From positions 2,604,001 through 2,668,000 of the forward strand of contig NZ_AP022598.1 in NCBI RefSeq assembly GCF_010725485.1: DNA of 64,000 bases, read 5' to 3'. Position numbers and translations under genes: made by a program. This DNA comes from Mycolicibacterium parafortuitum. GTDB lineage: Bacteria > Actinomycetota > Actinomycetes > Mycobacteriales > Mycobacteriaceae. The notes under the pieces are model-generated. The model did not search any database, was not told where the DNA came from, and saw only the letters and a program-made list of their open reading frames with translations. Numbering within the stretch: the first letter of the stretch is position 1; each line of letters opens with the position of its first letter. Below, one piece after another: positions 17,514-26,380 of the stretch.

Positions 17514-18321
17514 ATCGCCGGTTGGCTCCCGAATGAACTCCGGCACAACGGTGCTCGGAGTCCGAGATCTCACGGTCGGTTACAACGGCGTACCGATCGT
17601 GCACGACGTCAGCCTGGAACTGGTTGCCGGGACCACCGCCTGCGTGGTGGGACCCAACGGGTGTGGCAAGAGCACGCTGCTCAAGGGACTGGCCGGGCTG
17701 GTCAAGCCGATGGGCGGTGTCGTCGACCTCGCAGGCCGGGGTGACATCACCGGCATGTCCACCGCCGAGCGGGCGGTCAGCGGCATGGGGTACGTCCCGC
17801 AGATCGACGACGTCTTCAAACCGTTGACGGTGGAGGAGAACATCGTCATCGGTGGTTACACGTTGTCGCGCAGCAAGGTCGCGGCCAACAAAGAGCGTGT
17901 CCTGGAGCTGTTCCCGCGGCTCAAATCCATGCTCAAGCGTCACGCCGGTGTGCTCTCGGGCGGCGAGCGCAAGATGCTGGCGATGGCGCGGGTGCTGATG
18001 CTCGAGCCCACCGTGCTACTGCTCGACGAGCCCACCGCCGGGCTGACCGAGGAGATGGCGTCGAGGCTGCTCGACGAACAGCTCACCGAGCTCAAGGCCG
18101 ACGGCATCGCGGTGCTGCTGGTCGAACAGCGCGCCAATCTCGCGATGGCATCGGCGGATTGGGCCTATGTGCTGGCGACCGGCCGCGTGCGCCGGTCGGG
18201 TTCGGCGGCGCAGCTGCGGGCCGACCCCAGCTTCTCGCACATCTTCCTCGGCGGCACCGAAGAGGCCCTCGTGGCCGCCGCCGAAACCACGGATACCGAA
18301 GGAGAGGTTCGTTGCAGTTAG
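17500..18321 (+). CDS. ABC transporter ATP-binding protein, LivF type
   Basis: 273 residues from ATG 17500, with AAGGAAG upstream; an internal ATG at 17533 is possible. Walker A is GPNGCGKST, the Q-loop VPQIDDVFKPLTVEENI, the signature LSGGERK, and Walker B TVLLLDEPTAGL, followed by VEQRANLAM. Second ATPase of the HAAT importer. It overlaps LivG by 14 bp and the FAH gene by 10 bp, which ties transport and catabolism into one transcript. Confidence 0.92.
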   Translation: MSPDESPVGSRMNSGTTVLGVRDLTVGYNGVPIVHDVSLELVAGTTACVVGPNGCGKSTLLKGLAGLVKPMGGVVDLAGRGDITGMSTAERAVSGMGYVPQIDDVFKPLTVEENIVIGGYTLSRSKVAANKERVLELFPRLKSMLKRHAGVLSGGERKMLAMARVLMLEPTVLLLDEPTAGLTEEMASRLLDEQLTELKADGIAVLLVEQRANLAMASADWAYVLATGRVRRSGSAAQLRADPSFSHIFLGGTEEALVAAAETTDTEGEVRCS

Positions 18322-19169
18322 TTCAATTCGTCCACCACGGTGCGACACGGTGCGGTTTCGTCGAGGGGGACGGCGACGATGCCACCGTCGTCGAGCTGGA
18401 CTGGTCGCTGCGCGATGCGCTGGTGTTGCTGACCACGGGACAGGGCGACCGCATCACCGGGGCCCAGAACGGCCGGGTGAAGCTCAGCGACGTGGTCCTG
18501 CTGCCTCCGGTGACCCCGGCGAGCCGCATCTTCTGCATCGGGATCAACTACCTCGATCACCAGCAGGAGTCCATGGACGTCTTCCTGGCCACCGTGCCCA
18601 AGGCTCCGGTGGTCTTCATGAAGGACCTGTCCTCGATCGCCGGACCGTTCGACCAGCTCGACCTGCCCAGCTCGCTGTCGGTCGAATTCGACTGGGAGGC
18701 AGAGCTCGGCGTGGTGATCGGTGCGCCCGCCCGCAACATCTCCGAAGAGGACTCCTGGGATGTGGTGGCCGGCTACACGGTGGTCAACGACGTGTCGGTC
18801 CGTGACCGTCAGGTTCGGCACGTGCAGTGGACCCTCGGCAAGAACGCCCCCGCGTCCACCCCGATCGGACCGGGGATCGTCGACCGCGACACCGTCGGCA
18901 TCAAGCCCGACATCGAGGTGACCTGCCGGGTCAACGGCGTCGTCAAACAGAACGCGTTCACCCGCGACCTGATCTTCGACATCCCGCGGCTGATCTCCGA
19001 GATCTCCCAGGTGACACCACTTCTGCCCGGCGACATCATCGTCAGCGGCACCGCCGCGGGTGTCGGTTTCAAGCGCAACCCCCCGGAGTTTCTCCGCGAG
19101 GGCGACGTCGTCGAGGTCGAGATCGCCGGTGTCGGAAAGATTTCCAACAAGGTCAGGACGGAGTGCTGA
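18312..19169 (+). CDS. Fumarylacetoacetate hydrolase (FAH) family protein
   Basis: 285 residues from a TTG start at 18312, preceded by GGAGAGG. The N-terminal small domain (about 1-65) is followed by the FAH barrel with FCIGINYLDHQ, VEFDWEAELGVVIGAPAR (metal ligands Glu-x-Glu/Asp), GYTVVNDVSVRDRQVRH and GDIIVSGTAAGVGF. Family members hydrolyse, hydrate or decarboxylate dienoate or acylpyruvate products of aromatic ring cleavage. Next to a LigB-type dioxygenase, a role after ring fission is likely. The exact reaction is not deducible. Confidence 0.85.
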   Translation: MQLVQFVHHGATRCGFVEGDGDDATVVELDWSLRDALVLLTTGQGDRITGAQNGRVKLSDVVLLPPVTPASRIFCIGINYLDHQQESMDVFLATVPKAPVVFMKDLSSIAGPFDQLDLPSSLSVEFDWEAELGVVIGAPARNISEEDSWDVVAGYTVVNDVSVRDRQVRHVQWTLGKNAPASTPIGPGIVDRDTVGIKPDIEVTCRVNGVVKQNAFTRDLIFDIPRLISEISQVTPLLPGDIIVSGTAAGVGFKRNPPEFLREGDVVEVEIAGVGKISNKVRTEC

Positions 19170-19170
19170 G

Positions 19171-20133
19171 ATGCCGGTCGTCGGAGCGATCTCGGCATCG
19201 CACGCACCCGGAATCCTGGGCTGGCCGGACGACGTCACCGCGGTGGAGAACGAGGCGGTGTTCGCCGCCTACGACACGCTGAGGCAGACGGTCGCCGACG
19301 CGCGCCCCGACGTGATCGTCGCGTTCCTCGACGATCACTTCGAGAACCACTTCCGCAACCTGATGCCGTCGGTCAGCGTCGCGGTGGCCGAACAGCACAC
19401 CGGTCCCGGGGAGCATCTGCTCGAGCTGCTGAAGTTCGACGCGGTGCAGACCTTCGGCGGTGAGAAGGATCTCGCCGAGCAGATCCTGCGCACCCTGGTG
19501 GCCTCCGGTATCGACGCGGCACGGATGGGCTCAGCGGAGTTCGGCAACAACCTGATGGTGCCGATGCGACTGCTGCGGCCGGAGGGCGACATCCCGGTCA
19601 TCCCGGTGTACATCAACGTGTTCACGCCGCCGCTGATCACGATGCAGCGCGCCTTCGAGGTCGGTGCCACGGTGCGCGCGGCCGTCGAGGACAGCGACAG
19701 GCGAATCATGTTCTGGGGCACCGGAGGTCTGTCGCACTGGCCGCCGATCTGGGAGCCCAGCCGCGGATCGGACGACTTCCTGACCCGGATGAAGACGTTC
19801 CAGAACGAAGGCCGCGGCTACCTCGAGCGGGACCCCGATCTGTGGACCGACATCGGTCCCTACGAGATCAAGATGGCCGAGGAGATGGGGGACGCGTGCG
19901 TGAACCCCGAGTGGGACCGAGATTTCCTGGAACTGCTGTCCCGCGGCGACATGCAGGCCCTGTTCACCTGGACCTACGACGACATCGAGAAGCAAGGCGG
20001 CCACGGCGGCCACGAGATCCTCAACTGGATGGCCGTCGCCGGCGCCATGGGCGGGGCCGGGTGCGAGGTCCTGACGTACCAACCCACCCCGGCGTGGATC
20101 TGCGGCACCGGCGCGGTCCGCTACACCGTCTGA
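19171..20133 (+). CDS. LigB-superfamily class III extradiol dioxygenase
   Basis: 320 residues. Metal ligands in the LigB pattern are His11 (SASHAPGI), a His at 56 or 60 (LDDHFENHF) and Glu282 (GGHEILNW). The active-site base is probably His189 (GGLSHWPP). This is a non-haem Fe(II) ring-cleaving enzyme for catechol-, gallate- or aminophenol-like substrates. ATG is 1 bp after the FAH stop. No separate small alpha subunit (LigA-like) is encoded nearby. The substrate is unknown; the RidA-like gene downstream makes an amino-substituted ring worth considering. Confidence 0.85.
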   Translation: MPVVGAISASHAPGILGWPDDVTAVENEAVFAAYDTLRQTVADARPDVIVAFLDDHFENHFRNLMPSVSVAVAEQHTGPGEHLLELLKFDAVQTFGGEKDLAEQILRTLVASGIDAARMGSAEFGNNLMVPMRLLRPEGDIPVIPVYINVFTPPLITMQRAFEVGATVRAAVEDSDRRIMFWGTGGLSHWPPIWEPSRGSDDFLTRMKTFQNEGRGYLERDPDLWTDIGPYEIKMAEEMGDACVNPEWDRDFLELLSRGDMQALFTWTYDDIEKQGGHGGHEILNWMAVAGAMGGAGCEVLTYQPTPAWICGTGAVRYTV

Positions 20134-20167
20134 AAAACCGAAAACACAGAAGAAAAGAGATAGATCA

Positions 20168-20572
20168 GTGATCACCTATCAGGACGCCCCGCTTCCCAAG
20201 TTCGGCAACTACTCCACCCTGGGGATCGGGGGTCCCGGTGAGATCGTCATGGTGGCCGGTCAGATGGGCGCCGACGCAGACGGGAAGTTCCCGACCTCCG
20301 ATGGCGCCGAGCAGGTGAAGGCCACCTACGACAACATCGGTATCGCACTGGCAGCGGCCGGTCTGGGTTTCGAACATGTCGTCGGTTTCCGCACCCTGCT
20401 GGTGGGTCGCGAGATGATCCCCGAGTTCATGAAGGGCCGCCTCGAGAAGTTCGCCGAGATCTATCCGTCCGGGGTGTACCCGCCGAACACCATCCTGATC
20501 ATCTCCGGCCTGGTCGAGGAGGAGGCGCGCGTCGAGATCGAGGCGCTGGCAGTCCGGCCGGTCGCCTCGTGA
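20168..20572 (+). CDS. RidA/YjgF-family protein lacking the canonical catalytic Arg
   Basis: 134 residues, the usual size, with the trimeric Rid fold marks VMVAGQMGADADGKF, AGLGFEHVVGFRTLLV and RVEIEALAVRPVAS. Where E. coli RidA has the imine-deaminating Arg105 (PARS), the aligned segment here reads PPNT, so it is not a classic RidA. Relatives in catabolic clusters deaminate enamines such as 2-aminomuconate or act on carbamoyl groups. GTG start at 20168 after AGAAAAGAGA; the stop overlaps the hydrolase GTG. Confidence 0.85.
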   Translation: MITYQDAPLPKFGNYSTLGIGGPGEIVMVAGQMGADADGKFPTSDGAEQVKATYDNIGIALAAAGLGFEHVVGFRTLLVGREMIPEFMKGRLEKFAEIYPSGVYPPNTILIISGLVEEEARVEIEALAVRPVAS

Positions 20573-21432
20573 CCGGGCAGTACCGTCGCTACCCGTTCCA
20601 CCACGGGCGCGAGACGGTGATCTCCTACCCCGTCACCGGTGCGGGCGTCACCACCCGGGTAGTCGAGTCGGGCTCCGGCGACCACGTGCTGGTGTGCCTG
20701 CACGGCGCCGGATCGCGTGCCGACCGGTTCGTGCCCGTGATGCCCGGTCTGGTCGCCGAGGGCTTTCGTGTGCTGGCCATCGACTTCCCGGGCCACGGAT
20801 TGGCCGAGAAACGCGAGGACATCGACTACACCGGTCAGGGCTTCGCCGACGTGATCGCCGGCGTGCTGGATTCTCTCGAGCTGACCAAGGTGACCTTCCT
20901 CGGGACGTCGCTGGGCGGACATGTCGCCGCGGCGATCGCGGTGCAGCGGCCCGATCTCGTGGCGGGGCTGGTGCTGATCGGGTCGGTCGGCGTCGGTGAC
21001 TTCCCGCAGGAGTTCCACACGCCGCCGGAGGTGCTCTCCGACGGCAGCGTCGAGGGCGTGCGCCGCAAGCTGACGTTCCTGGTCTCGGATCCGGAGATGG
21101 TGACCGAGGCCTGGGTGCGGGAGGAGTCGATGATCAACTCCTCCACCGGCGCCAAGCAGGCGCTGTTGAAGGTGTCGGAGTGGCTGGACAAGGACTGCAA
21201 CGCTTTCCGGCAGGACGTCGAGCTGGCCAAGCGGATGCCGGAGCTGCCCGTGCTGCTGGTGTGGGGTGCCGACGACAAGTGGACCCCGCCGTCGATGGGG
21301 GAGGAGGCGAGCCGGAACCTGCCCGGGTCGGTCCTTGAGCTGATGCCCGGCTGCGGGCACGCCCCGTACTTCGAGAACCCGGACCTGTTCGTCGAACTGA
21401 TCCGCAAACACGGTGTGGGAGGACTGAAATGA
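20569..21432 (+). CDS. Alpha/beta hydrolase (meta-cleavage product hydrolase-like)
   Basis: 287 residues. The catalytic triad is visible: Ser114 in GTSLGG, Asp235 or 236 in VWGADDKW, and His264 in GCGHAPYFE. The oxyanion motif is HGAG. Similar to MhpC/BphD-type C-C hydrolases and to esterases. In this operon it may hydrolyse the ring-fission product or an ester or amide intermediate. The GTG overlaps the RidA-like stop (GTGA) and its own stop overlaps the amidohydrolase ATG. Confidence 0.85.
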   Translation: MTGQYRRYPFHHGRETVISYPVTGAGVTTRVVESGSGDHVLVCLHGAGSRADRFVPVMPGLVAEGFRVLAIDFPGHGLAEKREDIDYTGQGFADVIAGVLDSLELTKVTFLGTSLGGHVAAAIAVQRPDLVAGLVLIGSVGVGDFPQEFHTPPEVLSDGSVEGVRRKLTFLVSDPEMVTEAWVREESMINSSTGAKQALLKVSEWLDKDCNAFRQDVELAKRMPELPVLLVWGADDKWTPPSMGEEASRNLPGSVLELMPGCGHAPYFENPDLFVELIRKHGVGGLK

Positions 21433-22859
21433 CCGATCGCTGGCTGCTGATCGAGAACGGCACCGTCGTCGACGGTGACGCCAATCCGCCGATCCCGGAT
21501 TGCGCGGTGCTGGTGCGCAACGCGCGGATCGTCAAGATGGGCACCGTCGACCGGGAGACCGACATTCCGCGGGGCGCCGAACTAGAGGTGATCGACGCCC
21601 GCGGCAAGACCGTGATGCCGGGCCTGATCGACGTCCACTGCCACATGACCTATGGGCTGGCGCGCACCGAGGAAGAGATCTCGATGTACACGCCGCCGGA
21701 GGTCCGGACGCTGATCGCGGCGGCCAACATCGAGAAGGTGCTCGCCGCGGGCGTCACCAGCATCTCGCAGCCGGGTGGTTCGTACTACATCGGCGTCGGG
21801 CTGCGGGAGGGCATCAAACGCGGGATCGTGCACGGTCCCCGGATGACCTCGGCGGGAAGGTATCTCACCACCAGCAACGGCCTGACCGACTGGTTCCCGG
21901 ATGCCACCGGCAATCCGGAGTCCAGCACCGGCAAGCTGACCAACACCCCCGCCGAGATGATCGCCGAGATCCGGCGCCAGAAGAAGGCCGGCGTCGACCT
22001 GATCAAGCTTGCCGACAGCCCGTTCGGTGACTACCAGGCGTTCACCAACGACGAGCTGAAGCTGTGCGCCGATCTGGCCCACCAGTTGGGCATGCAGATC
22101 ACCATCCACGCCCGCGGCGACGGCGAGATGAACGCGGCGGTGGAAGCCGGCTTCGACCACATCATGCACGGCAACCACATGTCGGACGCCACGATCGAGA
22201 AGCTGGCCAAGAGCCAGATCCCGTTGGCGCCGACCCAGCTGCTGATGCATCACATCGTGGAGTTCGCCGAGACGTTGCGGGTGCGCCCGTCGATCTCGGA
22301 GGCGACGAAGCGGATGAACGACGCCACCATGGACAGCTTGCACCGCGCATACGCGGCCGGGGTGAAGTTCGCGATGGGCACCGACAGCGGGTTCTCCCTG
22401 GTTCCGTACGGCCAGTGGCACGCCCGCGAGCTGGAGATGCTGATGCTCTACACGGGCATGAGCTCGCTGGAGGCCATCCAGGCCGGCACCAAACACGGCG
22501 CCAACGCGATGGGGCTGCCCGACGAACTCGGCGTCCTCGCCGAGGGCAAACTCGCCGACATCATCGTCGTCGACGGTGACCCGGTGGCCGACATCAAGGT
22601 GCTGTACCAGCCGGGCAAGGTCGAGACCGTGATCCTCAACGGCCAGGTGCAGACCTTCCCGGACGACATTCGCACCCGGTTCATCCGCAACGACTACCTG
22701 CCCCACGAGTACGGCTGGGACCTGCTGTCCTACGAGCGTGCCTTCGAGGGCGCCGAAACCCCGAAGACGCAGCTCGACTGGACCACCGAGCAGCGTCTGG
22801 ACGTCATCAACGACGTCCGTAAGTACGAGAAGGTGGGTGCCGCACCCGCCGCGGAGTAG
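21429..22859 (+). CDS. Metal-dependent amidohydrolase
   Basis: 476 residues of the amidohydrolase superfamily. The beta-sandwich (1-60 and 380-430) flanks a TIM barrel. Ligands are His70 and His72 (DVHCHM), a carboxylatable Lys193 (LIKLAD), His227 (TIHARGD), His247 (IMHGNHM) and Asp319 (MGTDSG), so a binuclear metal centre is expected. Closest in style to prolidase/imidazolonepropionase-like amidohydrolases. It is likely to hydrolyse a cyclic or exocyclic amide that feeds the ring-cleavage steps. Last gene of the operon, followed by a hairpin. The C-terminal 45 residues extend past the usual sandwich. Confidence 0.87.
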   Translation: MTDRWLLIENGTVVDGDANPPIPDCAVLVRNARIVKMGTVDRETDIPRGAELEVIDARGKTVMPGLIDVHCHMTYGLARTEEEISMYTPPEVRTLIAAANIEKVLAAGVTSISQPGGSYYIGVGLREGIKRGIVHGPRMTSAGRYLTTSNGLTDWFPDATGNPESSTGKLTNTPAEMIAEIRRQKKAGVDLIKLADSPFGDYQAFTNDELKLCADLAHQLGMQITIHARGDGEMNAAVEAGFDHIMHGNHMSDATIEKLAKSQIPLAPTQLLMHHIVEFAETLRVRPSISEATKRMNDATMDSLHRAYAAGVKFAMGTDSGFSLVPYGQWHARELEMLMLYTGMSSLEAIQAGTKHGANAMGLPDELGVLAEGKLADIIVVDGDPVADIKVLYQPGKVETVILNGQVQTFPDDIRTRFIRNDYLPHEYGWDLLSYERAFEGAETPKTQLDWTTEQRLDVINDVRKYEKVGAAPAAE

Positions 22860-22870
22860 GCCGCCGGACC

Positions 22871-22909
22871 GCACCGTTGGGCCGAATCCCCCTTCTGGCC
22901 CAACGGTGC
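22871..22909 (+). terminator. Hairpin terminator after the catabolic operon
   Basis: A perfect 13-bp stem, GCACCGTTGGGCC (22871-22883) with its complement at 22897-22909, around a 13-nt loop, 11 bp after the amidohydrolase stop. There is no U-run, as is common for mycobacterial terminators. It isolates the accessory operon from the MoxR-like gene. Confidence 0.7.
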
Positions 22910-22981
22910 CCGGCAGCCGGTTCGTTGCGCTGAAAGCAGACAGTTCGTGCTTGATGCCGCCGACAGTCGTAGCTTGGAGAG

Positions 22982-24373
22982 GTGACTTCACCTAACGACC
23001 TCCCCCGCACCGTCGGTGAACTGCGGGCGTCCGGGCATCGCGAACGCAGCGTCAAGGCCGAGATCAGGGAGAACCTGCTGGCCGCGCTGGCTTCGGGGGC
23101 GCCCGTCGACGAGGTGTGGCCCGGCATCCTGGGCTTCGAGGACACCGTCATCCCGCAGCTGGAGCGGGCGCTGATCGCCGGGCACGACATCGTGCTGCTC
23201 GGCGAGCGCGGCCAGGGCAAGACCCGTCTGCTGCGCGGCCTGACCGGGATGCTCGATGAGTGGACGCCGGTGATCGCCGGATCCGAGCTGGGCGAGCACC
23301 CGTACAGCCCGATCACCCCGGAATCGATCCGCCGGGCCGCCGACTCGGGTGACGACCTGCCGGTCGCGTGGAAGCACCGCAGCGAGCGCTACACCGAGAA
23401 GCTGGCCACCCCCGACACCAGCGTCGCCGACCTGGTCGGCGACATCGATCCGATCAAGGTGGCCGAGGGGCGCAGCCTCGGCGATCCCGAGACCATCGCC
23501 TACGGCCTGATCCCGCGCGCGCACCGCGGCATCGTCGCGGTCAACGAGCTTCCCGACCTCGCCGAGCGGATCCAGGTCTCGATGCTCAACGTGATGGAGG
23601 AGCGCGACATCCAGGTGCGCGGCTACACGCTGCGGCTGCCGCTCGACGTGCTCGTCGTCGCCAGCGCCAACCCGGAGGACTACACCAACCGCGGCCGCAT
23701 CATCACCCCGCTGAAGGACCGCTTCGGCGCGGAGATCCGCACCCACTACCCGCAGGAGCTCGACGCCGAGGTCGGCGTCATCGTCCAGGAGGCGCACCTG
23801 GCCGCCGAGGTGCCCGAGTACCTGCTGCAGATCCTGGCCCGGTTCGCCCGCAGCCTGCGCGAGTCCAGTTCGATCGACCAGCGCTCGGGCGTGTCCGCGC
23901 GCTTCGCGATCGCGGCCGCGGAGACCGTCGCCGCCTCCGCGCGCCACCGCGCCGCGGTGCTCGGTGAGACCGAGCCGGTCGCCCGCGTGGTGGACCTCGG
24001 CTCGATCGTCGACGTGCTGCGCGGCAAGCTGGAGTTCGAATCCGGCGAGGAGGGCCGCGAACAGGCCATCCTTGAGCATCTGCTGCGGCGTGCGACCGCC
24101 GAGACCGCGCAGCGTCTGCTCGGCGGGATCGACGTCGGCCCGATCGTCACCGCGGTCGAGGGCGGTTCGCCGGTCACCACCGGTGACCGGGTGTCAGCCC
24201 GCCAGGTACTGGCCGCGCTGCCGGAGGTGTCCGCCGTCGCCGAGATCCAGCAGCGGCTCGGCGCGCAGTCCGAAGGGCAACGGGCCGCCGCGATCGAGCT
24301 GGCCCTGGAGGCGCTGTATCTGGCGAAACGGATCGACAAGGTGTCGGACCAGAACGAGACGGTCTACGGCTGA
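22982..24373 (+). CDS. MoxR/Mg-chelatase ChlI-like AAA ATPase (Rv0958-like)
   Basis: 463 residues. Walker A is GERGQGKTR (about 78), the Walker B region is IVAVNELPDL, and the sensor segment is ANPEDYTNRGRIITPLKDRFG, which is typical of ChlI/MoxR proteins. MoxR ATPases act with VWA-domain partners as metal-insertion or chaperone machines. GTG at 22982 follows GGAGAGG. The VWA partner begins 2 bp downstream. No other chelatase or corrin gene is nearby, so a true metal chelatase role is doubtful. Confidence 0.88.
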   Translation: MTSPNDLPRTVGELRASGHRERSVKAEIRENLLAALASGAPVDEVWPGILGFEDTVIPQLERALIAGHDIVLLGERGQGKTRLLRGLTGMLDEWTPVIAGSELGEHPYSPITPESIRRAADSGDDLPVAWKHRSERYTEKLATPDTSVADLVGDIDPIKVAEGRSLGDPETIAYGLIPRAHRGIVAVNELPDLAERIQVSMLNVMEERDIQVRGYTLRLPLDVLVVASANPEDYTNRGRIITPLKDRFGAEIRTHYPQELDAEVGVIVQEAHLAAEVPEYLLQILARFARSLRESSSIDQRSGVSARFAIAAAETVAASARHRAAVLGETEPVARVVDLGSIVDVLRGKLEFESGEEGREQAILEHLLRRATAETAQRLLGGIDVGPIVTAVEGGSPVTTGDRVSARQVLAALPEVSAVAEIQQRLGAQSEGQRAAAIELALEALYLAKRIDKVSDQNETVYG

Positions 24374-24375
24374 GC

Positions 24376-26355
24376 ATGAGCAGGACGTCGCGGTACTCGC
24401 GCTACACCGGCGGCCCGGACCCGCTGGCACCTCCCGTCGACCTCCGGGAGGCGCTGGAGGCGATCGGTCAGGACGTCATGGAGGGCACCTCACCGCGGCG
24501 TGCGCTCGCGGAGATGCTGCGTCGCGGTACCCGGAACATGCCCGGTGCCGACAAGCTCGCCGCCGAGGCCAACCGCCGACGACGAGAACTGTTGCAGCGC
24601 AACAACCTCGACGGCACGCTCGCCGAGATCAAGAAGCTGCTCGACGAGGCGGTGCTCGCCGAGCGCAAAGAACTGGCCCGCGCCCTCGACGACGACGCCA
24701 GATTCGGTGAGCTGCAACTGGAATCGTTGTCGCCGTCACCCGCCAAGGCCGTGCAGGAGCTCGCCGAATACGACTGGCGGTCGCCGGAGGCGCGCGAGAA
24801 GTACGACCAGATCAAGGATCTGATGGGTCGGGAGATGCTCGACCAGCGCTTCGCCGGGATGAAGCAGGCGCTGGAGAACGCCACCGACGAGGACCGTCAG
24901 CGGGTCAACGAGATGCTCGACGACCTCAACGACCTGCTCGACAAGCACGCCCGCGGCGAGGACTCGCAACAGGACTTCGACGAGTTCATGGCCAAGCACG
25001 GCGAGTACTTTCCGGAGAACCCGCAGAACATCGACCAGTTGCTCGATTCGCTCGCCCAGCGCGCCGCGGCCGCCCAGCGTTTCCGCAACAGCCTGTCCGA
25101 GCAGCAGCGTGCCGAGCTGGATGCGTTGGCGCAGCAGGCTTTCGGCTCGCCGTCGCTGATGAACGCGCTGAGCCGTCTCGATTCGCACCTGCAGGCCGCC
25201 CGCCCCGGGGAGGACTGGTCGGGCTCACAGCGGTTCTCCGGTGACGACCCGCTCGGCATGGGCGAGGGGGCCCAGGCGCTGGCCGACATCGCCGAGCTCG
25301 AGCAGCTCGCCGAGCAGCTGTCGCAGAGCTATTCGGGGGCGTCGATGGACGACGTCGATCTGGACATGCTGGCCCGTCAGCTCGGCGACGAGGCCGCAGT
25401 CAACGCGCGTACGCTGGCCGAGCTGGAGCGGGCGCTGATGAACCAGGGCTTCCTCGACCGCGGTGCGGACGGGCAGTGGCGGTTGTCGCCGAAGGCGATG
25501 CGCCAACTCGGGCAGGCCGCGCTACGGGATGTGGCGCAACAACTGTCGGGCCGGCACGGCGAACGCGACACCCGTCGCGCCGGAGCCGCCGGGGAGCTGA
25601 CCGGTGCCACCCGGCCGTGGCAGTTCGGCGACACCGAGCCGTGGAACGTGACCCGGACGCTCACGAATGCCGTGCTCCGCGAGGCAGGTACCGGCGAGGC
25701 TGCGCGGCCGACACCGCGAATCCGGGTCACCGTCGACGACGTCGAGATCTCCGAGACCGAGACCCGCACCCAGGCCGCCGTCGCGCTGCTGGTCGACACG
25801 TCGTTCTCGATGGTGATGGAGAACCGATGGCTGCCGATGAAGCAGACAGCGCTGGCGCTCAACCATCTGGTCAGCACCCGGTTCCGGTCGGACGCGCTGC
25901 AGATCGTCGCGTTCGGGCGGTACGCCCGCACCGTGACCGCCGCCGAACTGACCGGGCTGGAGGGCGTCTACGAGCAGGGCACCAACCTGCACCATGCGCT
26001 GGCGCTGGCCACCCGGCACCTGCGCAGGCATCCCAACGCGCAGCCGGTGATCCTCGTCGTCACCGACGGGGAGCCCACCGCGCATCTGGAGGACTTCGAC
26101 GGCAACGGGAGTCCTTCGGTGTTCTTCGACTACCCGCCGCACCCGCGCACCATCGCGCACACCGTGCGCGGATTCGACGAGGTGGCCCGGCTGGGGGCGC
26201 AGGTGACGATCTTCCGGCTCGGCAGTGACCCCGGCCTGGCCCGGTTCATCGACCAGGTGGCCCGCCGCGTCGGCGGCCGGGTGGTGGTGCCGGATCTGGA
26301 CGGTCTCGGAGCGGCGGTGGTCGGCGACTACCTCAGCGCGAAGCGCCGGCGGTAA
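24376..26355 (+). CDS. VWA-domain protein, Mg-chelatase ChlD-like partner (Rv0959-like)
   Basis: 659 residues. A long charged helical region (about 20-430, rich in E/R/Q) precedes a C-terminal von Willebrand A domain (about 465-655) with the MIDAS motif LLVDTSFSM and VTDGEPTAH. It is encoded directly behind the MoxR-like ATPase and surely forms a complex with it. The client is unknown. ATG at 24376. Confidence 0.88.
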   Translation: MSRTSRYSRYTGGPDPLAPPVDLREALEAIGQDVMEGTSPRRALAEMLRRGTRNMPGADKLAAEANRRRRELLQRNNLDGTLAEIKKLLDEAVLAERKELARALDDDARFGELQLESLSPSPAKAVQELAEYDWRSPEAREKYDQIKDLMGREMLDQRFAGMKQALENATDEDRQRVNEMLDDLNDLLDKHARGEDSQQDFDEFMAKHGEYFPENPQNIDQLLDSLAQRAAAAQRFRNSLSEQQRAELDALAQQAFGSPSLMNALSRLDSHLQAARPGEDWSGSQRFSGDDPLGMGEGAQALADIAELEQLAEQLSQSYSGASMDDVDLDMLARQLGDEAAVNARTLAELERALMNQGFLDRGADGQWRLSPKAMRQLGQAALRDVAQQLSGRHGERDTRRAGAAGELTGATRPWQFGDTEPWNVTRTLTNAVLREAGTGEAARPTPRIRVTVDDVEISETETRTQAAVALLVDTSFSMVMENRWLPMKQTALALNHLVSTRFRSDALQIVAFGRYARTVTAAELTGLEGVYEQGTNLHHALALATRHLRRHPNAQPVILVVTDGEPTAHLEDFDGNGSPSVFFDYPPHPRTIAHTVRGFDEVARLGAQVTIFRLGSDPGLARFIDQVARRVGGRVVVPDLDGLGAAVVGDYLSAKRRR

Positions 26356-26380
26356 CAACGACGACGTCAGGCGGCGAGGG

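Noticed and set aside
21582..22991. 469-codon minus-strand frame over the amidohydrolase
   Set aside because: Antisense to a gene with a complete metal-binding set; no independent support.
22982..26355. True magnesium or cobalt chelatase for tetrapyrroles
   Set aside because: Only ChlI-like and VWA proteins are present, with no BchH/CobN-type large subunit or tetrapyrrole genes, so a MoxR-VWA role is preferred.
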